From Streptomyces nojiriensis (GTDB lineage Bacteria; Actinomycetota; Actinomycetes; Streptomycetales; Streptomycetaceae): a stretch of DNA of 64,000 nt. The stretch covers positions 5,889,501-5,953,500 of the forward strand of contig NZ_CP071139.1 of NCBI RefSeq assembly GCF_017639205.1, given 5' to 3'. The notes below the pieces were generated by a model. That model was not told the DNA's origin, did no database searches, and worked only from the letters and a program-made list of their open reading frames with translations. Positions 1 through 7,307 of the stretch are shown here, piece by piece (within the stretch, counting starts at the first letter, position 1; every line of letters begins with the position of its first letter). Made by a program: the position numbers and the translations under genes.

Positions 1-16
1 AGAGGAGGCGAGACCA

Positions 17-340
17 GTGACCAGCTTCATGACCTTCACCAACATGACCGATCGCTCGGTCGACGCTTCCTGCCTGCTCGGTTCCGTCTCCCTCCTGGGT
101 ACCGGTGTGTCCGCGATTTCCGCCGACCGCCCCGCCCTGCTGGCGATCCTTCCGGTCAGTGAGCGCAATGAGCGACCGACCAAGGCACCGGTGGCAGTAC
201 TGGCAGCAGAAGCGCAGACGCATGGCGCCTATGGATTCGCTGCCGCAGCCGGTGCCGGATCCCAGAAGAAGCAGACGAAGCAGCAGCACCACCTGATGTG
301 GGCCTTCCGCGGGCTCGAACCCTGGAGTGATCCAGCCTGA
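17..340 (+). CDS. Upstream ORF in the wblC leader (107 aa)
   Basis: The reading frame starts at GTG 17, eight bases after an AGAGGAGG ribosome binding site at the very start of the window, and ends at TGA 338-340. Third codon positions are GC-rich, so it looks translated. The predicted 107-residue protein matches no domain I recognise; its C-terminal third is rich in Lys, Gln and His. It lies directly upstream of wblC and ends just before a strong terminator hairpin, so its translation, rather than its product, is probably what matters: whiB7/wblC leaders in actinobacteria are known to use an upstream ORF and a Rho-independent terminator to sense ribosome inhibition. Alternative starts are ATG 29 and ATG 44. 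The promoter lies outside the window. Confidence 0.6.
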   Translation: MTSFMTFTNMTDRSVDASCLLGSVSLLGTGVSAISADRPALLAILPVSERNERPTKAPVAVLAAEAQTHGAYGFAAAAGAGSQKKQTKQQHHLMWAFRGLEPWSDPA

Positions 341-376
341 TCGCATGATCAGGCCGGCGCCTTCAGGGCCGCGGAA
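305..376 (+). promoter_or_regulatory. Candidate antiterminator pairing in the wblC leader
   Basis: Bases 305-312 (TTCCGCGG), inside the last codons of the upstream ORF, are complementary to 369-376 (CCGCGGAA), which is most of the 5' arm of the terminator at 365-399. The two pairings exclude each other. A ribosome finishing the upstream ORF would cover 305-312 and let the terminator form; a ribosome stalled earlier would leave 305-312 free to sequester the terminator arm. A further 8-bp hairpin, 335-342 with 347-354, overlaps the upstream ORF stop codon. The pairings are read from the sequence; the regulatory role is inferred. Confidence 0.5.
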
Positions 377-406
377 CCCCACCCGGGATCCGCGGCCCTT
401 CTGTTT
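365..406 (+). terminator. Leader terminator (attenuator) of wblC
   Basis: A perfect 11-bp stem, 365-375 with 389-399, and a 13-base loop are followed by the U-rich stretch TTCTGTTT. It sits between the upstream ORF and wblC, where a terminator would stop transcription before wblC, so it is read as an attenuator rather than a gene-end terminator. Confidence 0.75.
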
Positions 407-519
407 GTCCCGAACCGGGACGACGGAGCGAAGGGGCCACGGGACTGGCAGCCAGGTACCAGCCGAACCCGGCCGACCGGCCGGAACGACTAGCCGAACA
501 AGACGAGGAAGAAAACACC

Positions 520-891
520 GTGCAACTCGAAGCGCACGCCCCGTCCGTACCGCAGACCCAAATGATCTCCCCGCCCGCAGTCCCGGAGGACCACACCTTG
601 ACCCCGCTCACCGCGCTGACCGCGCTCGACGACGCCATCGAGAACCTCGGCGTGCCCGTCCCCTGCCGCACCTTCGACCCCGAGGTCTTCTTCGCCGAGT
701 CCCCGGCCGACGTCGAGTACGCCAAGTCCCTCTGCCGCACCTGCCCGCTGGTCGAGGCCTGCCTCGCCGGGGCTGTCGAGCGCCGCGAGCCCTGGGGTGT
801 CTGGGGTGGCGAGCTCTTCGTCCAGGGTGTCGTCGTCGCCCGCAAGCGTCCCCGTGGCCGCCCGCGCAAGAACCCGGTTGTCACGGCATGA
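520..891 (+). CDS. wblC: WhiB7-type transcription factor WblC
   Basis: This 123-residue protein is a WhiB-family iron-sulfur regulator. The four cluster cysteines are C49, C72, C75 and C81, followed by the GVWGG turn at 93-97. A C-terminal AT-hook RGRPRK at 112-117 marks it as the WhiB7/WblC subfamily, which works with the principal sigma factor to switch on intrinsic resistance to ribosome-targeting antibiotics. The start is GTG 520; no strong Shine-Dalgarno is visible directly upstream apart from GAGGAAGAAAAC at 503-514. The gene is preceded by an upstream ORF and attenuator and overlaps the next small gene by ATGA. Confidence 0.95.
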   Translation: MQLEAHAPSVPQTQMISPPAVPEDHTLTPLTALTALDDAIENLGVPVPCRTFDPEVFFAESPADVEYAKSLCRTCPLVEACLAGAVERREPWGVWGGELFVQGVVVARKRPRGRPRKNPVVTA

Positions 892-1217
892 CCGCCATCG
901 GAACCATCGACCGCCCCCTGACGCACGACCCCCTGAAGCAGGCCCTCATGACCTCCTACACCACGAGCGAGCAGCCCCACGGCGCCGCCCACGCAGACTT
1001 CATCACCGCCGGCGCGATCACCTCGCGTCAGAACAGGACCCGCGAAATGCAACTCATCCCAGAAGCCCTGGCTCGCGCCCATATGGACGACCGTATGCGT
1101 GAGGCGGACGCCGAGCGTCACGCCGTGCGCCTGGTCGCCGCCCGCCGCATGCAGCGGCGTGCCGAGCGCGTCTCCATGCGCGCCCGGCGCGCGCTGGCCA
1201 TGGCCGTCATGCACTGA
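888..1217 (+). CDS. Small basic protein translationally coupled to wblC
   Basis: The ATG at 888 overlaps the wblC stop codon (ATGA, 888-891), so the 109-residue frame is probably co-transcribed and coupled. The C-terminal half is strongly basic and predicted helical, with repeated RRM and RAR groups (residues about 65-105), which could bind nucleic acid. I do not recognise the family. Internal ATGs at 949 and 1048 are alternative starts that would give shorter proteins, and the most conserved-looking part begins after the later one. A strong terminator follows at 1234. Confidence 0.6.
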   Translation: MTAIGTIDRPLTHDPLKQALMTSYTTSEQPHGAAHADFITAGAITSRQNRTREMQLIPEALARAHMDDRMREADAERHAVRLVAARRMQRRAERVSMRARRALAMAVMH

Positions 1218-1233
1218 CAGCTGAAGAAACAGC

Positions 1234-1283
1234 AGGCGTCGGCCCCCGTCACCCGGACCACCGGGCGTCGGGGGCCGACGCCT
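1234..1283 (+). terminator. Terminator after the wblC unit
   Basis: A perfect 15-bp GC-rich stem, 1234-1248 with 1269-1283, has a 20-base loop and is followed by TTCC. It closes the wblC transcription unit before the accessory block. Confidence 0.8.
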
Positions 1284-1343
1284 TTCCGTATTCCCCCTCT
1301 TCCCGGCACGCCCGCTCCCGGCGTCCGCTCTAGGGTGCTGCGC

Positions 1344-2258
1344 ATGCAGCGTGATACGAGGAGCGAGCCGCTCGCAGTGAGGCCGGTCGAGCTCGCACAC
1401 AACCCGTTCAATCCGCGTGACGAGCTCGGTGACATCGAGGAGATGGCCGGGTCGCTGAGGAGCAAGGGGCAGATCCACCCCGTCACCGTGGTCCGGCGCG
1501 CGGCGTTCCTCGCCGTCCACGCCGGGCAGGAACGCGGCCTCGGTGAGGCCGCCTACGTCGTCGTCGACGGAAACCGCAGGCTCGCCGCGGCGCGCGTGGC
1601 CGAGCTCGACGAGCTGCGGATCGACATCCGCGACGAACTGGCCCTGAGCTCCGAGGACATCCTGGAGTCGGCGCTGATCACCAGCATCCACCGGGCCGGT
1701 CTCGGCCCGCTCGAGGAGGCGAACGCGATCCGGCGACTGGTCGTGGCGTACGGATCCCAGAGGAAGGTCGCCGAAAGGCTGGGCAAGTCCCCGGCGTGGA
1801 TCTCGCAGCGGCTCGCCCTGCTCAAGCTCGCCGACGACCTCAAGGACAAGGTCCGCAGCGGAGAGCTGCCGGTGAAGGAGGCGCGCCGCATCGGCGGCCT
1901 GCCGCCGGAGCGGCAGCACGCGGAGGCCGAGCAGGTGATGAACCGGCCCAAGTCCCCTCGCAGGCCGGTGACTCCGGCTGTCACCGGTGTGGTGGAGCGG
2001 ATTAACCCGGTTAACCCGGTCGACCCGGTGGAGGCGTTCGCCGAGTACGTCGAGCGTGCCGTCGACTTCGCCTACGGGATGCGGGACATCGCCGCCGCCT
2101 ACCGCCTGGCCGCCACCGCCGATCAGGTCGCGGCGGACCGGCTCGTGGCGAGCCTGCGGGAGCGCCTGGACCGCGTCGCGCGACACCTCCCCGACTCGGG
2201 TACGCCCGGCGCACACCCCGGCGATCGTGTTCCGCCTGGAGTGCGCCACACCTCCTGA
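1344..2258 (+). CDS. ParB/KorB-like DNA-binding protein
   Basis: The frame gives about 304 residues with ParB features in order: an NPFNPR box near residue 20, VDGNRR (the GxRR nucleotide-binding motif of ParB N-domains) near 75, HRAGLGPLEEA near 115, then a helix-turn-helix (KVAERLGKSPAWISQRL) near 145. Proteins of this type bind centromere-like or operator DNA on plasmids, integrative elements and chromosomes. No ParA partner is nearby, and the true chromosomal parAB genes are not in this window, so a role in segregation is doubtful; a transcription regulator or a relic of a mobile element fits better. A short NPVNPVDPV repeat lies near residue 222. GTG 1335 is an alternative start. It is followed by two unfamiliar genes that may belong to the same cassette. 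Confidence 0.8.
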   Translation: MQRDTRSEPLAVRPVELAHNPFNPRDELGDIEEMAGSLRSKGQIHPVTVVRRAAFLAVHAGQERGLGEAAYVVVDGNRRLAAARVAELDELRIDIRDELALSSEDILESALITSIHRAGLGPLEEANAIRRLVVAYGSQRKVAERLGKSPAWISQRLALLKLADDLKDKVRSGELPVKEARRIGGLPPERQHAEAEQVMNRPKSPRRPVTPAVTGVVERINPVNPVDPVEAFAEYVERAVDFAYGMRDIAAAYRLAATADQVAADRLVASLRERLDRVARHLPDSGTPGAHPGDRVPPGVRHTS

Positions 2259-2310
2259 GGCTTTCCTGGCACCGTAGTTGGTGGTCGGGGCAAGACCAGA
2301 GGAGGTGCCG

Positions 2311-2889
2311 GTGTCCGTTTTCGACAAGAACATGCGAGTCAACGGTCGGGTCAGGTTCTATGAGAAGACGCCCGAGATCATCGCCGCGCAGCGGGCTCTG
2401 ATCGACGATCAGACCGTGTTCTGTCAGCGGATCGCGTTCACCAGGTGCGCCGATCCCCGCGTGGACATCCTGTGCGTCGTCGAGGACGCCTACGCGTGGC
2501 TCTGCGCGGACTGGGTGAACCAGCAGCACCGCAAGGAGCAGGCGTTGCGGCAGCTGGTGCACCACTACGCACGCAAGGCCATGAGCGAACGCAAGGACCT
2601 CTGGACCGGCAAGCATTGGCACGAGGTCCAGTACGCCACCCTGTTCGCCGATGTCGCGGACGAGGAGGTGATGAAGGGCCTGCGGGTCATCGATGCGATG
2701 CCCGAGGCGATGAAGCGGGTCTTCGAGGCACGGAGGGTCTACGCCTACCCCATGACGGTGGCCGCGGCCCGGCTCCGCGTCTCCAGGAACTCCGTCGGGA
2801 CCACGAAGGCGGATGCCCGCATCGGCAAGGTGACCGACCTCGACGCGGTGGTCAAGTTCTTCGCAGATCACATGGAAGGGGGATCCTGA
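2311..2889 (+). CDS. Unknown helical protein of the accessory cassette
   Basis: The 192-residue frame starts at GTG 2311 behind AGAGGAGG at 2299-2306. It is predicted to be mostly alpha-helical with many Trp, Tyr, His and Cys residues in the first half, and the segment around residues 150-175 (AAARLRVSRNSVGTTKADAR) looks like a helix-turn-helix. I do not recognise the family. Codon use is less GC-biased than in the neighbouring core genes, suggesting transfer. Its stop overlaps the start of a small membrane protein by one base (TGATG), so the two are almost certainly coexpressed. Confidence 0.75.
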   Translation: MSVFDKNMRVNGRVRFYEKTPEIIAAQRALIDDQTVFCQRIAFTRCADPRVDILCVVEDAYAWLCADWVNQQHRKEQALRQLVHHYARKAMSERKDLWTGKHWHEVQYATLFADVADEEVMKGLRVIDAMPEAMKRVFEARRVYAYPMTVAAARLRVSRNSVGTTKADARIGKVTDLDAVVKFFADHMEGGS

Positions 2890-3170
2890 TGCACGGCAAG
2901 GAGGTTCGACACAGCTCAGTCCATGACCAGCACTACGCACGCATCATGCAGAAGACCGATGCGATCCAGGCCCGGCAGCGCCGGGCGGACGAACGGACCA
3001 GCGTGGTGCTCGGGGCGACCTCGCTCCTCACCCTCGGGCTCGTGGTGAGCATGATCGTCACCATGTTCGTGGCGGATCCGTCCACGGCCTTCATCTCGCG
3101 TGTCATGTCCGTGGTCGCCGCCCTCCCGGGCGCGGTCGCGCTCTATCTACGTTTCAAGAACCGCAGCTGA
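2889..3170 (+). CDS. Small two-helix membrane protein of the cassette
   Basis: The 93-residue frame starts at ATG 2889, overlapping the preceding stop. The first 40 residues are polar and charged (His, Arg, Gln), followed by two hydrophobic segments at about 43-62 and 67-87 and a short basic tail (RFKNRS). The architecture is a cytosolic head on a two-helix membrane anchor. No family is recognised. Because it is tightly coupled to the unknown helical protein, the pair may act as a sensor and a membrane component, but that is speculation. Confidence 0.75.
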   Translation: MHGKEVRHSSVHDQHYARIMQKTDAIQARQRRADERTSVVLGATSLLTLGLVVSMIVTMFVADPSTAFISRVMSVVAALPGAVALYLRFKNRS

Positions 3171-3251
3171 CAGACAGGCCGGGCCTCTCATCGACCGTCT
3201 CTCACAACACCCGATGAGTGGCCGGCCCACGGCACATCCGGAGGACACACC

Positions 3252-3494
3252 ATGTGCAATCGTTGCACAACCAGCTCGTCGGCACCGGCCCCGTCGGACA
3301 TCCGGCCGGGACGGACGGCACCGACCTCTCGGACGGCGCCCGTCGTCCCGGAACTCGCGCCGGCGTCCCCGCGCTGGCTGCCCGATCCCGTCACCCGATG
3401 GGGCGCCACCCTGTACGCCTTCGCCGGTGCGGTGCTCTGGGAGGCCGTCAGCTACACGGCGCACCACGTCGACGTGACGATCACCCTCGTCTGA
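3252..3494 (+). CDS. Small membrane protein, 80 aa
   Basis: ATG 3252 lies behind CGGAGGACACACC. The protein begins with a CxxC pair (MCNRC), continues with a Pro/Ser/Thr-rich linker and has one hydrophobic segment at about residues 50-68. No family is recognised. A GC-rich hairpin follows at 3499-3525. It may belong to the accessory block, since its size and composition differ from the conserved neighbours. Confidence 0.6.
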   Translation: MCNRCTTSSSAPAPSDIRPGRTAPTSRTAPVVPELAPASPRWLPDPVTRWGATLYAFAGAVLWEAVSYTAHHVDVTITLV

Positions 3495-3498
3495 ACAG

Positions 3499-3525
3499 GG
3501 CCGAAGGGGAACGAGCCCTTCGGCC
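3499..3525 (+). terminator. Hairpin terminator after the accessory block
   Basis: A perfect 10-bp stem, GGCCGAAGGG at 3499-3508 with 3516-3525, with a 7-base loop. There is no U-tract, as is common for Streptomyces terminators. Confidence 0.6.
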
Positions 3526-3572
3526 GGTGCGTTGCGCGGGGTCTGCGACCCGTACGGGGATATCGTCCGGAG

Positions 3573-3779
3573 GTGGACCAGCCGACTCCCCATCCCGGCC
3601 CGTCGGGATCCGAGGCCCAGCCCGTCGTCTGCGCGGGCTGTGGCGCGAAGGCCCCGGGCGAGATCCCACCCACCTGGACCTGCTCGGTGGAGAACGGGAC
3701 CAGACAGTACTTCTGCGTCGACTGCGCGCGCGCCAACCTCCGGGCGATCGAGGGCAGGCTCGATTCGTCCTGGTGGTGA
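3573..3779 (+). CDS. Small zinc-ribbon-like protein, 68 aa
   Basis: The frame starts at GTG 3573. It carries two knuckles, CAGC near residue 20 and CVDC near residue 48, plus a further Cys near 37, a pattern typical of small zinc-binding proteins. The function is unknown. It is convergent with the ABC1 kinase gene, whose stop lies 13 bases away. Confidence 0.7.
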   Translation: MDQPTPHPGPSGSEAQPVVCAGCGAKAPGEIPPTWTCSVENGTRQYFCVDCARANLRAIEGRLDSSWW

Positions 3780-3792
3780 CGCGCCCGCGCAG

Positions 3793-5121
3793 TCACTCGG
3801 CGGAGGCGAACCCCGGCAGCCAGGTGTCCAGTTCGTCCCGCAGCCGCACCGTCGCGCCCAGCTGGCACAGCACCCCGATGGTGCTCAGCGTCACGCGGTG
3901 GATCAGCAGATAGGACGGCGGCAGGTTGATCTGCCGGCCCAACTGGTGCGCGGGGGAGCGGGGATCGGCGATCCGCGCCGCCTGGCCGCGCAGCCACGGC
4001 CGGGTGAAGGTGAACTCCTCGGCCTCGGCGGGCTCGATGATCGGCTTCAGGTAGTCCAGCACCGCGTCGGGGTCGAGCTCGACGGACTCCTTCACGAACC
4101 CCTCCGCGCACAGGTGCCCGTAGACCCCCTCGGCGTCACCGTCCAGCGTCATCCGCAGCGACCTGCCGATCGGCTTGGGCCAGCCCCCGGGCAGCCGGTC
4201 GACCGTGCCGAAGTCCAGGACCCCCAGCCGCGTCCGGCCGTCCGCCCCCGGTATCAGCCGGAAGTTGCCCGGGTGCGGGTCCGCGTGCAGCAGGCCGGTG
4301 CGCGCCGGACCGGAGAACAGGAACCCGGCCAGCAGCTGTCCGGCGCGGTCCCGCTCCTCCTGGGTCCCGTCGGCTATCACCTCCGACAGCGGGGTCCCCT
4401 CCATCCACTCGGTCACCAGCACCTGGTCGCCCTGGTGCACGACGTCCGGCACGACCACGTCCGGGTCGTCCACGAAGGCGTCCGAGTGCGTCCGCTGGGC
4501 CTCGGCCTCCAGCTCGTAGTCGAGTTCCTCCGCGACCCGGTCGCGCAACTCCTTGATCAGCGGCTTGATCTCCATGCCGGGGACCAGCGGTCCCAGCAGC
4601 CCCGCGAACCGGCCCAGCTGCTTCAGGTCCGACAGCAGCGCCTCACCGGCCCCCGGGTACTGGACCTTGACGGCCACCTCCCGGCCGTCGTGCCACACCG
4701 CCCGGTGCACCTGCCCGATCGAGGCCGCCGCGGCCGGCTTGTCCTCGAACTCCTCGAACAGGTCCCGCCAGTCAGCGCCGAGACGGTCCGCCAGCACCTG
4801 GTGCACCGTCGCCGCAGGCAGCGGCGGGGCCGCCTCCTGAAGCTTGGTCAGCGCTGCCCGGTAGGGCCCCGCGACCTCCTCGGGCAGCGCCGACTCGAAG
4901 ACCGACAGGGCCTGCCCGAACTTCATGGCACCGCCCTTCAGTTCCCCGAGCGTGCGGAACAACTGCTCGGCGGTGCGCTGCTGGAGCTCGCGCGCCACGA
5001 TCTCCGCGGACTTGCCCCCGATCCGCTTGCCCAGCCCCCACGTGGCCCGCCCCGCTATGCCGAGCGGCAGCGCGGCCAGCTTGACCGTACGGGTGACCGC
5101 CTTCCGGGGAAGATCAGACAT
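3793..5121 (-). CDS. ABC1/UbiB (AarF) family kinase-like protein
   Basis: This 442-residue protein has the hallmarks of the ABC1/ADCK/UbiB family: KFGQ (the KxGQ motif) near residue 66, an Ala-rich nucleotide loop AAASIGQVH near 131, VAVKVQYP with the catalytic-type Lys near 148, LLHADPHPGNF near 280 and LDFGTV near 303. Family members are atypical kinases or ATPases supporting isoprenoid-quinone or lipid metabolism; Streptomyces makes menaquinone, so the partner here is unknown. The start at ATG 5121 (MSDLPR) has GGAGG six bases upstream; ATG 5133 is less likely. Confidence 0.9.
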   Translation of the reverse strand: MSDLPRKAVTRTVKLAALPLGIAGRATWGLGKRIGGKSAEIVARELQQRTAEQLFRTLGELKGGAMKFGQALSVFESALPEEVAGPYRAALTKLQEAAPPLPAATVHQVLADRLGADWRDLFEEFEDKPAAAASIGQVHRAVWHDGREVAVKVQYPGAGEALLSDLKQLGRFAGLLGPLVPGMEIKPLIKELRDRVAEELDYELEAEAQRTHSDAFVDDPDVVVPDVVHQGDQVLVTEWMEGTPLSEVIADGTQEERDRAGQLLAGFLFSGPARTGLLHADPHPGNFRLIPGADGRTRLGVLDFGTVDRLPGGWPKPIGRSLRMTLDGDAEGVYGHLCAEGFVKESVELDPDAVLDYLKPIIEPAEAEEFTFTRPWLRGQAARIADPRSPAHQLGRQINLPPSYLLIHRVTLSTIGVLCQLGATVRLRDELDTWLPGFASAE

Positions 5122-5193
5122 ACGCCCCTCCATGTCCCAGACAGCTGCGCCGCGAACGGCGGACTCAGGAAGGGCTCCGCCGCCCCGACACCA

Positions 5194-6327
5194 TCAGCGC
5201 ATCCTGTCATGGCCCTCCCGGCCGCTGCCCGCCCGATCGGCCTCAGGCGACCCACCCGCCCCGCAGGGGCAGTCGGGATGCGGGGGGACCGGGGTGGATT
5301 CCCAGTGCAGGGTGGGGAGGGCCGCCTCCCAGCGGGAGGCCGTGGAAGCGGGGAGATGCCCGTCGAGGAAGGCCAGCGCGTGGGCCGCGGCCAGCCCGGC
5401 CACCGCCGTGGACAGACCCAGGTCGCAGGCCGCACCCGCGCGGCGGCGGTGGGCCGAGCGCCACTGCACGAGCATCCTCGGCCAGGCCGCGTCCCGGTCC
5501 ACGCGGTCGCGCTCCATGCACCCCGCACAGGCCGTCGAACCCGGCAGCACCAGCGGCCCCACCAGCCCCGTCCCCTCCAACACCCCCGCGAACAGGTGGG
5601 GGATGCCCGCGGCGATCCAGTCGGCCGCGGTGTCCGGATCCGGGGCCCAGGCGTGCAGCCCGTCCCGGGGCGCGACCACCACCAGGGCCAGCCCCGGCTC
5701 CGCCCCCGCGTCCTTCCCGGCCCCCGGGGCGCGCCCCGGGGCCGACTCGCGCACCAGCCTGCCCGCGGACTCGGCCCGCGGCCGGCCCACGCTGCCGGGG
5801 TCCAGCCCGCCCGGCGCCACGTCCGCCGGCTCCACCCGGCCCCCGTCGAGCACCTCCACCCGGCCCACGCCGGCTCCCGCCAGGACCGCGGCGATCACGG
5901 CCCCCACCCGGCCGCTCCCGCGCACCCGGACCCGTATCGCCCGGCGGGCGGCGATCCCCCGCAAGTCCCCGCCGGGCTCCCGGTGGACCAGGGACAGCGA
6001 ACCCAGGTCGGGCCCCAGCCGTTCCACGGTCTGCGGATGCCCCCGCAGGGCCTGGGCCCGCGGGCCGCCCGCCGTGGCGTCGTCGAGCAGGCCGGCCCCC
6101 GCCAGCGTCCTGACCACCTCGTCGGCCCGGCCGTCCGGCAGTCCCATCCCCGAGGCCTCGGCCCGCAGCAGTTCCATCCCCCGGGTCCCGTCGATCCGGT
6201 CGATCAGCGTGCCCGTCGCCGTGTCCACGGGGCCGAGCACCACCGCGTGGGCGGGCGTCACCCCGAACTGAACCGTCTGCAGATCCCGCCACGCCCGCGC
6301 CAGCGCCGGCTTCACCTTCGGATACAT
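5194..6327 (-). CDS. ThiF/E1-like family protein
   Basis: The 377-residue protein starts at ATG 6327 (MYPKVK). It has a winged-helix-like N-terminal part and, from about residue 135, a Rossmann-like stretch (RGSGRVGAVIAAVLAGAG) followed by VEVLDGGRV, as in ThiF/MoeB/E1 adenylating enzymes. Two cysteine pairs (CAGC near 264; CPCG near the C-terminus) could bind zinc. The canonical glycine-rich adenylation loop is partly degenerate, so enzyme activity is uncertain. Similar proteins are called ThiF family or TOMM leader-binding proteins, but no peptide precursor gene is nearby. It is divergent from the next gene. Confidence 0.75.
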   Translation of the reverse strand: MYPKVKPALARAWRDLQTVQFGVTPAHAVVLGPVDTATGTLIDRIDGTRGMELLRAEASGMGLPDGRADEVVRTLAGAGLLDDATAGGPRAQALRGHPQTVERLGPDLGSLSLVHREPGGDLRGIAARRAIRVRVRGSGRVGAVIAAVLAGAGVGRVEVLDGGRVEPADVAPGGLDPGSVGRPRAESAGRLVRESAPGRAPGAGKDAGAEPGLALVVVAPRDGLHAWAPDPDTAADWIAAGIPHLFAGVLEGTGLVGPLVLPGSTACAGCMERDRVDRDAAWPRMLVQWRSAHRRRAGAACDLGLSTAVAGLAAAHALAFLDGHLPASTASRWEAALPTLHWESTPVPPHPDCPCGAGGSPEADRAGSGREGHDRMR

Positions 6328-6581
6328 GTCCCGTCCCCCTCGATATCCCGTGCGCACGCGTGGGCACTTGTGGCCACCGGTGCGCCTATGCGCAGCCCGT
6401 TTCCCGTTCTTCCGCAACAGTGCCCGCCCACCGGAATCCGTGCCGAAGTTTGTCCACAGGTGCGAGTTATTAGGCATATGAGATGAAGGGAAATGGGATT
6501 CCGGAAAACGGCCGTGAATCCCTCGTGTTCGAACCGCGGGCGGGCGGGACTTCCGCCACCGCGACCGGGTACCGTCGTGGC

Positions 6582-7121
6582 GTGTCCGCCGACCCACCGC
6601 AGCGCGCCGTCGAAGTCCGCCGGAGCGCGCGCCGCCGCAGGACCGTATCCGCCTACCGCGAGGGTGACCGTACGGTCGTGCTCATCCCTGCCCGGATGTC
6701 CGAGGCGGAGGAACAGCGCTGGGTGGGGGTCATGCTCGACAAGCTGGCCGCCCAGGAGAGCCGGCGCACCTTCGGGGACGCGGAACTCACCGAGCGGGCC
6801 GCGCAGCTGTCCGAGCAGTACTTCGACGGCCGCGCCCGCCCCAACACGGTCCGCTGGGTCACCAACCAGAACACCCGCTGGGGCTCCTGCACCCCCGCCG
6901 AAGGCAGCATCCGGCTCTCGCACCGGCTCCAGGGGATGCCCGAGTACGTCGTCGACTACGTGCTCCTGCACGAGCTGGCCCACCTCCTCGTACCCGGCCA
7001 CGGGCCCCGCTTCTGGGAGCTGCTGGAGGCGTACCCGCGCACCGAGCGGGCCCGCGGCTACCTGGAGGGCGTGGTCGCCGCCGAGCGGCTGCCGAAGGTC
7101 CCCGCCGCCCGCGAGGAATGA
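6582..7121 (+). CDS. YgjP/SprT-like zinc metalloprotease
   Basis: This 179-residue protein carries HELAH within LLHELAHLLVPGHGPRFW near residue 128, the metal site of the YgjP (DUF45)/M48-like minimal gluzincins; a third ligand is the His in GHG. NTRWGSCTP near residue 92 is also typical of the family. GTG 6582 is chosen as the start: TACCGT ten bases upstream looks like a -10 box of a leaderless gene. An upstream ATG at 6483 is possible but would add a low-complexity extension. Divergent from the ThiF-like gene. Confidence 0.85.
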   Translation: MSADPPQRAVEVRRSARRRRTVSAYREGDRTVVLIPARMSEAEEQRWVGVMLDKLAAQESRRTFGDAELTERAAQLSEQYFDGRARPNTVRWVTNQNTRWGSCTPAEGSIRLSHRLQGMPEYVVDYVLLHELAHLLVPGHGPRFWELLEAYPRTERARGYLEGVVAAERLPKVPAAREE

Positions 7122-7307
7122 GCCCGCCGCCCCGCCTGCCGCCCCTCCCGCCGACCCGCCCGCCCACCCTCCCGCCGGCCCACCGGCCGCCCCTCGTGCC
7201 GCACGCAGTGTTTTGTACCGGGTCGGTACCGGCTTGGCCGGATGTCGGCAATTGCCGTTAGCCTGAGCGCCACGCATTCACAGTCGGGATGGGGGACGGT
7301 CGTACGT

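Noticed and set aside
363..2342. A 659-codon minus-strand frame opposite wblC and the ParB-like gene
   Set aside because: It runs across the wblC attenuator and terminator and opposes two recognised genes; no domain is visible.
3532..6486. A 984-codon plus-strand frame opposite the ABC1 and ThiF-like genes
   Set aside because: The translation is Arg/Pro-rich with no motif; both opposite genes have clear family signatures.
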